Assembly: GCA_013817465.1 (NCBI GenBank)
Contig: JACDCP010000222.1
Location: 1 to 5,255, forward strand
Length of the DNA: 5,255 nt
Source of the DNA: Gammaproteobacteria bacterium
GTDB taxonomy: Bacteria; Pseudomonadota; Gammaproteobacteria; Steroidobacterales; JACDCP01
Direction: 5' to 3'
Part shown: piece by piece, positions 1 to 5,255 of the stretch
How positions within the stretch are numbered: position 1 is the first letter of the stretch
Layout of the letters: each line of letters starts with the position of its first letter
Position numbers and translations under genes: made by a program
The notes under the pieces: model-generated
Databases searched by the model: none
Told to the model about the DNA's origin: nothing
Seen by the model: only the letters and a program-made list of their open reading frames with translations

Positions 1-1637
1 TCGCGCAGGATAGCCTGATATCCGCCAAACGCCCCGTCCTCTTCGCCCAGTCGATGCCCGCGCTTTCTGAGCCCTTCGCGTGTCGCCTCGCTGAAGCCCG
101 ATTCGAGATGCACGGTGCCCCCATCGATCATCTCCTCGCCGGTCGGCTCGCTCGAGCCGTCGTGGCGGATGCGCGGCGCATCGCCCGCTTCCTGCAGGTT
201 GAGCCCGAAATCGATGAGGTTGACGAGGATTTGCGCGTGCCCCTGCGGCTGCATGCCGCCGCCCATGACGCCGAAGCTTAAGAGAGGCTTGCGATCGCGC
301 GTCACGAATGCGGGAATGATGGTATGGAACGGGCGCTTGCCGGGCGCGTATGCGTTCGCGTGCCCGGGATCGAGGCTGAACAGCTCACCGCGATTCTGCA
401 GGATGAAGCCGAGCTTGTCCGGGGTCATGCCCGAGCCCATGCCGCTGTAGTTGCTCTGGATCAGGGAGACCATCATACCGTTCGCGTCGGCGACGCTGAG
501 ATAGATGGTGTCTCCGGCCTGCAATTGAGCGTCGCCCGCCGGCAGCTCGAGCGCCGCTTTGTCCGGATCGATGAGCTTGCGCCGCTCGTCCGCGTAGCGC
601 TTCGAGATCAGATAGTCGACGGGCACGTCGATGAAGGCCGGGTCGGCGTAAAACTTCGCCCGGTCCTCGAACGCGAGCTTCTTCGCCTCGACGAAGGCAT
701 GGACGTATTCAGCGCTGTCCAGGCCCATGGACGCGATATCCCAGGCTTCGAGAATACTGAGGATTTGCAGCGCCGCGATGCCCTGCCCGTTCGGCGGCAA
801 CTCCCAGACGGTGTAGCCCCGATAATCAACGGAAACCGGCTCCACCCATTCCGATTCGTGCTCGGACAGATCGTCGTAAGACAGAAATCCGCCCTGCTCT
901 TTCATGTAGGCGGCGATGCGGCGCGCGATATCACCTGCATAAAACGCCTCGCGGCCGCCCTTCGCGATCTGCTCGTAGGTATCGGCCAGCCGTGGGTTCC
1001 TGAAGACCTCGCCCTTGCGCGGCGCGCGGCCGCCGGGCAGGAAGATCTCCGCGTAACCGGGATAATCCTCGAGCACTTCGGCGTTCAGCGCCCAGTAATA
1101 CGCGATGACCTCCGAGACCGGGAAACCCTCGCGCGCATAGCGGATGGCCGGCGCGAGATTCTGCGACATCGACAGGCGCCCGAACTGCTCGTGCAGCTCG
1201 TACCAGCCGTCGACCGCGCCCGGCACGCTGACCGGCAGCGGCCCGCGCTCCGGAATGCGATCGAGGCCCTGTTCCCGGAAATACTCGAGCGTCAGAGACT
1301 GTGGCGAGCCGCCGCTGGCATTCAGGCCCGCCAGCGACTCCGCTTCCGGATCCCAGACGATAGCGAACAGGTCGCCGCCGATACCGCAGCCGGTCGGCTC
1401 CATGAGGCCGAGCGCGGCGTTGGCGGCGATCGCGGCATCCACGGCGCTGCCGCCCTGTTTGAGGATATCAAGGGCAATCTGCGTCGCGAGCGGCTGGCTC
1501 GTCGCCGCCATGCCGTGCTGTGCGATGACCTCGGAGCGCGTGACGAAAGGTGCGCCCGTCGGGCGGTCCACGCCCAGGGCCTCAGACGTCACGGCGAGCA
1601 GGCAGAGAGAGGACCAGATCCAATGTTGCAGTGTCAC
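1..1637 (-). CDS. ggt: Gamma-glutamyltransferase, YwrD-like branch, exported form (3' end cut by window)
   Basis: This is an N-terminal nucleophile hydrolase of the gamma-glutamyltranspeptidase family, which self-cleaves into two subunits and transfers or hydrolyses gamma-glutamyl groups from glutathione and related compounds. The 545 visible codons include HGMAATSQPLATQ and GGSAVDAAIAANAALG near the N-terminus, EPTGCGIGGDLFAIVWD, and ELPPNGQGIAALQ. The segment GDTIYLSVAD places the predicted nucleophile and cleavage residue at Thr377, aligning with the TTHYS motif of E. coli Ggt. Downstream come SLIQSNYSGMGSGM, RPFHTIIPAF, FGVMGGGMQPQGH and, close to the edge, GGYQAILR, so little is missing. 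The start chosen is GTG, the only start codon after the upstream in-frame stop at 1662-1664 that keeps the signal-peptide-like segment WIWSSLCLLAVTSEALG before the mature-like VDRPTGAPF. It has no clear Shine-Dalgarno. A GTG at 1571 has GAGG 8 nt upstream and would give a cytoplasmic form. It lies 42 nt after the glycosylase gene, probably in the same operon. Confidence 0.93.
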   Translation of the reverse strand, partial: MTLQHWIWSSLCLLAVTSEALGVDRPTGAPFVTRSEVIAQHGMAATSQPLATQIALDILKQGGSAVDAAIAANAALGLMEPTGCGIGGDLFAIVWDPEAESLAGLNASGGSPQSLTLEYFREQGLDRIPERGPLPVSVPGAVDGWYELHEQFGRLSMSQNLAPAIRYAREGFPVSEVIAYYWALNAEVLEDYPGYAEIFLPGGRAPRKGEVFRNPRLADTYEQIAKGGREAFYAGDIARRIAAYMKEQGGFLSYDDLSEHESEWVEPVSVDYRGYTVWELPPNGQGIAALQILSILEAWDIASMGLDSAEYVHAFVEAKKLAFEDRAKFYADPAFIDVPVDYLISKRYADERRKLIDPDKAALELPAGDAQLQAGDTIYLSVADANGMMVSLIQSNYSGMGSGMTPDKLGFILQNRGELFSLDPGHANAYAPGKRPFHTIIPAFVTRDRKPLLSFGVMGGGMQPQGHAQILVNLIDFGLNLQEAGDAPRIRHDGSSEPTGEEMIDGGTVHLESGFSEATREGLRKRGHRLGEEDGAFGGYQAILR

Positions 1638-1679
1638 GATAGGATGTCTAAAGGGTGAGGACTAAGCCCGGCTTCGTGC

Positions 1680-2243
1680 TTAATCATGCCCGACAATCGA
1701 CTCGCTGTTAACCGGTCGCGCGGCAGCCCGCTTGACGACGCCCCACCGCGCGAGCTTGACGGCGCGCGGAATAGAGGCGTTTGCGGGGCTCGTCGACGGC
1801 AATATCTCGTAGCTCAGGCCGGCCTGTGGTGGCTCGAGCGTTGGCAGCACGAGGCGGCGGAACAGCTCAGCCGCTTTGGTTCCATTGAAGAACACCGAGT
1901 GAATGACCGGACACAGGGCGAAGAGCGCTGCGAAATCGTTCGGTTCGACAGAGCCTCGCTCGATGCTCGAATCCAGACTTCCGGGGCGCCTGCAGCGGTG
2001 CGCGACGTCCCATAGGGCCACGCGTCCGTCACGCAGCCGCGCGAGCCGTTCAGCGTAAACCAGAGCCGGCCCCGCACCGAAGAAACGGCCCATGAAGCCC
2101 CAGAAAAGATTCTGCGGGTGCCCGTAATACTGCTGCCGGCGCAGCGACTCGGCGCCCGGCATCGAGCCCAGGATCAACACGCGCGCATCGGGCGCGGCCG
2201 AGAAGGCGAAGCTCCGGACCTCGGCCGAGCTCAGACCGCGCAA
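1680..2243 (-). CDS. DNA-deoxyinosine (hypoxanthine) glycosylase, UDG superfamily family 6
   Basis: The 187-aa product resembles the DNA-deoxyinosine glycosylases, which excise hypoxanthine (deaminated adenine) to start base-excision repair in the cytoplasm. Motif 1 is LILGSMPGAESL (residues 23-34), followed by YYGHPQNLFW (39-48), whose Asn is the likely catalytic position in this family. ALWDVAHRC then leads to GSLDSSI (76-94). The second loop motif is FNGTKA (119-124) with LPSTSPAN (148-155), matching the superfamily's substrate-binding C-terminal motif. The length is normal for the family. No ATG lies before motif 1, and the only usual start codon ahead of it is TTG at 2243, inside the end of msrA (13-bp overlap, different frame) with GAGG 4 nt upstream. 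Translational coupling to msrA is therefore likely. The terminal stretch after about residue 170 is not a motif I recognise. A mismatch-specific uracil glycosylase (Mug) is less likely, because the GSMPG and PSTSPAN motifs fit the deoxyinosine branch better. Confidence 0.88.
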   Translation of the reverse strand: MRGLSSAEVRSFAFSAAPDARVLILGSMPGAESLRRQQYYGHPQNLFWGFMGRFFGAGPALVYAERLARLRDGRVALWDVAHRCRRPGSLDSSIERGSVEPNDFAALFALCPVIHSVFFNGTKAAELFRRLVLPTLEPPQAGLSYEILPSTSPANASIPRAVKLARWGVVKRAAARPVNSESIVGHD

Positions 2244-2701
2244 TGCGCCTCGCCGCGCTTTTCGAGATATTGCTGGTGATACTCCTCGGCCCGGTAGAAC
2301 GCAGAGGCCGGCAGAATTTCCGTTACGATCTCGCGCTTGTAGCGTCCCGAATCGGCGAGCGCATGCTTCGACTCCTGCGCGGCCTGCTCCTGCTCGGGAC
2401 TGTGATAGAAGATCGCCGAGCGGTACTGCTCGCCGACGTCCGGGCCTTGGGCGTTGCGGGTTGTCGGGTCATGATTGTCCCAGAAGACCTTCAGCAGATC
2501 GCGGTAGGTTACCTGCTCGGGATCGAAAGTCACTTCGACCGCCTCGGCATGGCCGGTACGACCGGAACACACGTCTTTATACGTCGGGTTGTCCGAGTGG
2601 CCGCCCGTGTAGCCGACCACGGTCGGTCTGACACCGTCAATGCGGCGAAAGGCGGCCTCGACACCCCAGAAGCATCCGGCTGCGAATGTTGCTTTTTCCA
2701 T
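2231..2701 (-). CDS. msrA: Peptide-methionine (S)-S-oxide reductase MsrA
   Basis: This enzyme reduces the S epimer of methionine sulfoxide, free or in proteins, using thioredoxin as usual electron donor. It repairs oxidised proteins in the cytoplasm. The 156-aa product is a compact single-domain MsrA without the N-terminal extension of the E. coli enzyme. The signature GCFWG is at residues 9-13, with catalytic Cys10. Tyr41, Glu53 (in CSGRTGHAEAV), Asp88 and Tyr93 (in GPDVGEQYRS) line up with the substrate-binding and proton-donating residues of E. coli MsrA. Cys154, three residues from the end in AHCAV, is the likely resolving cysteine, and Cys45 is a second candidate. The ATG at 2701 is chosen because the conserved family sequence starts at MEKATFAAGCFWG and AGGAG sits 8 nt upstream. 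The open frame extends 53 codons further to 2860, but that part is not family-like and runs through the promoter. It is the first gene of a probable three-gene operon. Confidence 0.97.
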   Translation of the reverse strand: MEKATFAAGCFWGVEAAFRRIDGVRPTVVGYTGGHSDNPTYKDVCSGRTGHAEAVEVTFDPEQVTYRDLLKVFWDNHDPTTRNAQGPDVGEQYRSAIFYHSPEQEQAAQESKHALADSGRYKREIVTEILPASAFYRAEEYHQQYLEKRGEAHCAV

Positions 2702-2709
2702 GGCGAAAA

Positions 2710-2714
2710 CTCCT
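2710..2714 (-). promoter_or_regulatory. Ribosome binding site of msrA
   Basis: AGGAG on the minus strand lies 8 nt before the ATG at 2701. It decides the msrA start in favour of this ATG over upstream in-frame starts. Confidence 0.8.
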
Positions 2715-2759
2715 ATGACGTCAATGCGCGTGACATGCCGACCGGACGTTCGACAGCTC

Positions 2760-2788
2760 ATTATAGTCGCGCGTTTCGCACGCGCCAC
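2760..2788 (-). promoter_or_regulatory. Predicted sigma-70-type promoter of the msrA operon
   Basis: A perfect TATAAT on the minus strand (2765 down to 2760) lies 58 nt before the msrA ATG. With a 17-nt spacer the -35 hexamer would be GTGGCG (2788-2783), matching TTGACA at only 3 of 6 positions. The promoter is therefore strong at -10 and weak at -35, which would fit activator dependence. No extended -10 TGn is present. The expected transcription start is near 2753, giving a leader of about 50 nt. Confidence 0.55.
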
Positions 2789-2868
2789 CATGCAGCGGCG
2801 GAATGACGGCTCCATTTGATCAAGGAGAACCGCATCGCTGCAGAGACGCGACATAATCACGCGACTAT
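2763..2868. repeat. Separated 9-bp inverted repeat around the msrA upstream region
   Basis: ATAGTCGCG at 2763-2771 is the exact reverse complement of CGCGACTAT at 2860-2868. The left copy overlaps the msrA -10 box. The right copy runs into a TATTTT that could serve as a weak -10 for the divergent plus-strand gene. It may be a duplicated operator half-site or coincidence; nothing in the sequence identifies a binding protein. Confidence 0.3.
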
Positions 2869-2931
2869 TTTTGTGGGAATCGCCGAACAGAGTAACGCCT
2901 CACAGCCGGTGCCCGATTAAGTCTAATGGCT

Positions 2932-2938
2932 GGTGAGG
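2932..2938 (+). promoter_or_regulatory. Ribosome binding site of the SpvB-like stub
   Basis: GGTGAGG ends 7 nt before the ATG at 2946 and matches the anti-Shine-Dalgarno complement well. It supports the 2946 start over the overlapping ATG at 2926, which opens a frame with no family resemblance. Confidence 0.6.
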
Positions 2939-2945
2939 GGGATCG

Positions 2946-3407
2946 ATGCAACGGAATTTTTCCGCTCGCACAGAGCTTCTTGCTGCACTGGATTTCGCTC
3001 AGGCGGAACGAGGCCGGCCTCACCGTTTGCTCGTTCGGAGTGCAGCTCTTTTCGTTGCATTGCTCATCTTTTCGACTTCCGCATACCCGGCACTTGTCGG
3101 CAGTGTGGCCGGCGAATTGTCCGTCGATCCTTCGGGCACTGCAAACTATCGCGTGCCCATTGCCGTGCCGCCCGGCGTCGCGGGCATGCAGCCCGATCTT
3201 GCATTTCTCTACAGCAGCCGTGCGGGCAACGGCCTGCTCGGCGTCGGCTGATCTTTGTCCGGCCTTTCTGCCGTCTCGCGCTGCGCAGCGACTGTCGTTC
3301 AGGACGGATTTGCCGATGGCGGTTCCGGCGGAGGCGGCGGCTTGGGAGGTGCGTTTCTGAGCGGGATGTTAGTGGCTATCCGCTCAAGATTGCGCCGAAA
3401 GAATTGA
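2946..3407 (+). pseudogene. N-terminal remnant of a SpvB/RHS-type secreted protein, interrupted by TGA at a conserved Trp
   Basis: The intact frame 2946-3251 encodes 101 aa. It has a long basic N-terminal region, a hydrophobic segment at residues 32-46 with possible signal peptidase sites after Ala46 or Ala49, then the start of a SpvB domain: GSVAGELSVDPSGTANYRV (52-70), PIAVPPGVAGMQPDL and YSSRAGNGLLGVG (89-101). In this family the next residue is Trp, followed by SLSGLS. Here the codon is TGA (3249-3251), and the same frame then reads SLSGLSAVSRCAATVVQDG, which is still family-like. A nonsense change from TGG is the simplest reading. After that the homology stops and a Gly-rich, hydrophobic, basic tail follows to a second TGA at 3405-3407. 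Functional relatives run to hundreds or thousands of residues and lead into RHS repeats or toxin domains, so most of the gene has been lost. A short functional 101-aa secreted peptide is possible but less likely. It converges on rplQ and diverges from msrA. Confidence 0.75.
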
Positions 3408-3512
3408 GGGATGATCCATCCCGGATCCCAATTGCTGAGGGAGCGGATCCCGTCGTAATAGTGCGAACGTCAACAAATGCCGGTCGCGCATTACGCCTCT
3501 GAGTGCATGGCT
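3408..3512. other. Gene-free stretch downstream of the SpvB-like remnant
   Basis: I recognise no gene here. It contains a small hairpin (GGGAT at 3408-3412 with ATCCC at 3418-3422, loop of 5) directly after the second stop of the remnant, without a T run. The 8-bp direct repeat CGGATCCC occurs at 3422-3429 and 3444-3451. A short open plus-strand frame through this area encodes nothing I recognise. It is probably decayed sequence between two converging units. Confidence 0.4.
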
Positions 3513-3530
3513 GGCCGAATGAATTCGGCC
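3513..3530 (-). terminator. Hairpin after rplQ, likely 3' end of the alpha operon transcript
   Basis: GGCCGAA and TTCGGCC form a perfect 7-bp stem with a 4-nt loop, 6 nt beyond the rplQ stop codon. No T run follows on the minus strand, so it is not a textbook intrinsic terminator. It could stabilise a Rho-generated 3' end, and being symmetric it could serve either strand. Confidence 0.4.
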
Positions 3531-3536
3531 TACAGA

Positions 3537-3914
3537 TCACGCGCCGGCAGCGGTCTCTGGCGGGTCGACGAGCTGTACGAGCGCCATCGGCGCGGCATCG
3601 CCGTCGCGGAAGCCCGTCTTCAGGATGCGCAGATAGCCGCCCGGGCGCGCCTTGAAGCGCGGGCCGAGCTCGTTGAAGAGCTTGCCGACGACCTCCTTGT
3701 CGCGCAGGCGGTCGAATGCCAGGCGGCGGCGCGCCACGCCGTCTTCCTTGGCGAGCGTGATCAGCGGCTCGACGACGCGGCGCAATTCCTTCGCCTTCGG
3801 CAGCGTGGTACGGATGGTCTCGTGGCGCAGAAGCGAAGCCGCCATGTTGCGATACATCGCCTTGCGGTGAGCGCTGTTGCGGCCGAGCTGGCGGCCTGCT
3901 TTGCGGTGGTGCAT
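3537..3914 (-). CDS. rplQ: 50S ribosomal protein L17
   Basis: L17 is a structural protein of the large ribosomal subunit. The 125-aa product matches the family along its whole length, which is about that of the 127-aa E. coli protein. GRQLGRNSAHRKAMYRNMAA is near the N-terminus, TTLPKAKELRRVVEPLITLA follows, and then LFNELGPRF with a GGYLRILKTGFRDGDAAPMA C-terminal block. The usual MRHRK beginning is MHHRK here, so the second residue is His. The ATG is preceded by GGAAGA with 7 nt spacing. It is the last gene of the alpha operon, 34 nt after rpoA, and should be co-transcribed with it. A stable hairpin follows the stop. Confidence 0.98.
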   Translation of the reverse strand: MHHRKAGRQLGRNSAHRKAMYRNMAASLLRHETIRTTLPKAKELRRVVEPLITLAKEDGVARRRLAFDRLRDKEVVGKLFNELGPRFKARPGGYLRILKTGFRDGDAAPMALVQLVDPPETAAGA

Positions 3915-3948
3915 GGTTCGGTCTTCCGTTCTGTGCCTGCCCGGTCGG

Positions 3949-4956
3949 TCAGGCCGCGGATTCGCGCTCCTCGTCCTGCCGCAGCGAGGCGGGCGGCCAG
4001 CCGTCGAGCCGCGTGCCGAGCGCGAGGCCGTGGCTCGCGAGCACTTCCTTGATCTCGGTGAGCGACTTCTTGCCCAGGTTCGGGGTGCGCAGCAGCTCGA
4101 CCTCCGTGCGCTGCACGAGATCGCCGATATAGTTGATGCTCTCGGCCTTGAGGCAGTTCGCCGACCGCACAGTCAATTCGAGCTCGTCGACCGGACGCAG
4201 CAGGATCGGATCCACCTGGCTTTCGGCATAGCCGCCGGCTGCCTCGTCCTGCCCCTGCAGGTCGATGAACACCGATAGCTGATCTTTGAGGATCGCGCCG
4301 GCGCGGCGGATGGCCTCTTCGGGGTCGATCGTGCCGTTCGTCTCGATGTCGATAATGAGCTTGTCGAGGTTGGTGCGCTGCTCGACGCGCGCGCTCTCGA
4401 CCGTATAGGTCACGCGGCGGATCGGGCTGAACGATGCGTCGAGCTGCAGGCGGCCGATCGGCCCGCTCTGCTCCTCAAAGGTCGCCGTCTGCACCGCCGG
4501 GCGATAGCCGCGGCCGCGCTCGATTTTGAGAATCATGTTGAGCTCGCCAGCCTTGGTCAGGTTGGCGATGACGAGCTGCGGGTTGATGACCTCGACGTCG
4601 TGATCGATTGTGATGTCGCCCGCAGTCACCGGGCCGGGCCCCTTCTTCGACAGCCTGAGTTCCGCCTTGTCGCGGTTATGCAGGCGAATCGACACCTCTT
4701 TCAGGTTCAGCAGGATGTCGACGACGTCTTCCTGCACGCCCTCGATGCTGGTGTACTCGTGCAACACGCCGTCGATCTCCGCCTCGACGATCGCCGAGCC
4801 CGGCATGGACGAGAGCAGAATGCGCCGCAGAGCATTGCCGAGCGTGTGGCCGAAGCCGCGCTCGAATGGCTCGATGACAATCCGCGCGTGCTGGTCGTTG
4901 ACCGGCTGGACCTTGACGACCCGCGGCTTCAGAAATTCGCTTACCGGTTCCGGCAT
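3949..4956 (-). CDS. rpoA: DNA-directed RNA polymerase subunit alpha
   Basis: The alpha subunit dimerises to nucleate RNA polymerase assembly, and its C-terminal domain contacts UP elements and activators. The 335-aa product is slightly longer than the 329-aa E. coli protein. The N-terminal domain (about 1-230) contains FERGFGHTLGNALRRILLSS (31-50), the core of the dimerisation and assembly region, and TNGTIDPEEAIRRA. A variable linker, GQDEAAGGYAESQ, spans about 235-247. The C-terminal domain holds LRPVDELELTVRSANC, with Arg264 corresponding to the DNA-contacting Arg265 of E. coli, then NYIGDLVQRTEVELLRTPNL and GKKSLTEIKEVL. The tail DEERESAA is acidic and lineage-specific. The ATG at 4956 is chosen from homology and the GAGGAA site 7 nt upstream. 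The frame is open upstream to 5067, but that part overlaps rpsD and is not alpha sequence. It lies 28 nt after rpsD in the alpha operon. Confidence 0.99.
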   Translation of the reverse strand: MPEPVSEFLKPRVVKVQPVNDQHARIVIEPFERGFGHTLGNALRRILLSSMPGSAIVEAEIDGVLHEYTSIEGVQEDVVDILLNLKEVSIRLHNRDKAELRLSKKGPGPVTAGDITIDHDVEVINPQLVIANLTKAGELNMILKIERGRGYRPAVQTATFEEQSGPIGRLQLDASFSPIRRVTYTVESARVEQRTNLDKLIIDIETNGTIDPEEAIRRAGAILKDQLSVFIDLQGQDEAAGGYAESQVDPILLRPVDELELTVRSANCLKAESINYIGDLVQRTEVELLRTPNLGKKSLTEIKEVLASHGLALGTRLDGWPPASLRQDEERESAA

Positions 4957-4963
4957 GAAATAG

Positions 4964-4969
4964 TTCCTC
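4964..4969 (-). promoter_or_regulatory. Ribosome binding site of rpoA
   Basis: GAGGAA on the minus strand lies 7 nt before the rpoA ATG at 4956, inside the 28-nt gap after rpsD. It supports this start over the in-frame upstream ATG within rpsD. Confidence 0.75.
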
Positions 4970-4984
4970 GCGATGATTTGCCAG

Positions 4985-5255
4985 TTACTTCGAATAGAGC
5001 TCGACGACCAGGTTCTCGTTGATGTCCGGCAGAATGTCGACTCTCTCGGGAATGGATTTGAATGCACCGCTCATCTTTTTCTCGTCGACCTCGACCCAGT
5101 CGGGGAAGCCGACCTGAGCGGCGATCTCGAGCGCCGCCTGCACGCGCATCTGCTTGCGCGCGCGCTCGCGGACGTTGATCGTGCTGCCGGGCTTGACCTG
5201 GAAGGACGGAATATTGACCGTCGAGCCGTCGACCTCGATGCCTTTGTGACTGACG
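4985..5255 (-). CDS. rpsD: 30S ribosomal protein S4 (5' part outside the window)
   Basis: S4 is a primary 16S rRNA-binding protein that starts assembly of the small subunit body. In E. coli it also represses its own operon at the translational level; that control site would be outside this window. The 89 visible residues are the C-terminal part, a bit under half of a typical 206-208-aa protein. They start with VSHKGIEVDGSTVNIPSF, the latter part of the S4 RNA-binding domain. Next come VKPGSTINVRERARKQMRVQ and WVEVDEKKMSGAFKSIPERV, and the characteristic end DINENLVVELYSK. The stop is TAA. rpoA follows after 28 nt, as in the standard gammaproteobacterial alpha operon. Confidence 0.97.
   Translation of the reverse strand, partial: VSHKGIEVDGSTVNIPSFQVKPGSTINVRERARKQMRVQAALEIAAQVGFPDWVEVDEKKMSGAFKSIPERVDILPDINENLVVELYSK

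Noticed and set aside
324..1658. Long 444-codon plus-strand reading frame
   Set aside because: It lies antisense to ggt, whose motifs are unmistakable on the minus strand. The frame is Arg- and Ala-rich with no recognisable domain, as expected of a shadow in GC-rich DNA.
1638..1679. Terminator between the glycosylase gene and ggt
   Set aside because: AAGCC and GGCTT are separated by a single base, so they cannot form a useful hairpin, and no T run follows.
2702..2860. 53-codon N-terminal extension of msrA
   Set aside because: It runs through the predicted promoter, is not MsrA-like, and a strong ribosome binding site sits before the ATG at 2701.
2843..2927. Clear sigma-70 promoter for the plus-strand stub
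   Set aside because: TATTTT at 2866 and TCTAAT at 2922 are possible -10 boxes, but their -35 matches are weak. The second would start transcription almost at the ribosome binding site.
3249..3251. Selenocysteine or other recoding at the internal TGA
   Set aside because: The family has Trp here, not Cys or Sec. I see no obvious stem-loop of the bacterial type just downstream, and TGA ends rplQ, rpoA and msrA normally, so a nonsense mutation is simpler.
2926..3502. Two other plus-strand frames overlapping the SpvB-like stub (2926-3360 and 2933-3502)
   Set aside because: Both are in frames different from the one carrying SpvB homology, and neither shows a recognisable motif.
4957..5067. 37-codon N-terminal extension of rpoA
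   Set aside because: It overlaps the end of rpsD in another frame, and the alpha protein family begins at MPEPVSEFLKPR, which has its own ribosome binding site.

Overview
The window looks like chromosomal DNA of a GC-rich gammaproteobacterium. The RpoA, L17 and S4 sequences are gammaproteobacterial in character, and the gene order rpsD-rpoA-rplQ is the end of the classic alpha ribosomal operon. TGA is the natural stop of rplQ, rpoA and msrA, so the standard bacterial code applies. I cannot name a genus from sequence alone.

Right part (about 3513-5255, minus strand): the C-terminal 89 codons of rpsD (ribosomal protein S4), then rpoA (RNA polymerase alpha, 335 aa), then rplQ (ribosomal protein L17, 125 aa). 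Intergenic gaps are 28 and 34 nt. A 7-bp hairpin sits 6 nt after the rplQ stop and probably marks the 3' end of the operon transcript.

Middle part (2946-3536, plus strand, convergent with rplQ): the 5' stub of a SpvB/RHS-type secreted protein. It keeps a ribosome binding site, a signal-peptide-like segment and the hallmark start of the SpvB domain. It then hits TGA exactly where the family has a Trp. The frame stays open for 51 more codons: first family-like sequence, then a Gly-rich, hydrophobic, Arg-rich tail resembling a C-terminal sorting signal. I read it as a decayed, internally deleted gene. The following 130 bases hold no gene that I recognise.

Left part (1-2788, minus strand): a probable operon msrA - DNA-deoxyinosine (hypoxanthine) glycosylase - gamma-glutamyltransferase. 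It is preceded by a promoter with a perfect TATAAT -10 box. msrA overlaps the glycosylase gene by 13 bp, and the glycosylase apparently starts at TTG. The third gene begins 42 nt later and runs off the left edge, lacking perhaps a few tens of C-terminal codons. MsrA repairs oxidised methionine and the glycosylase removes deaminated adenine from DNA. The transferase of the YwrD-like branch would act on gamma-glutamyl compounds such as glutathione, probably outside the cytoplasm. A shared damage or oxidative-stress theme is plausible, but it is inference.

No tRNA, rRNA, CRISPR array, insertion sequence or complete mobile element was seen. I found no convincing new system. The most unusual locus is the SpvB stub with its odd tail.
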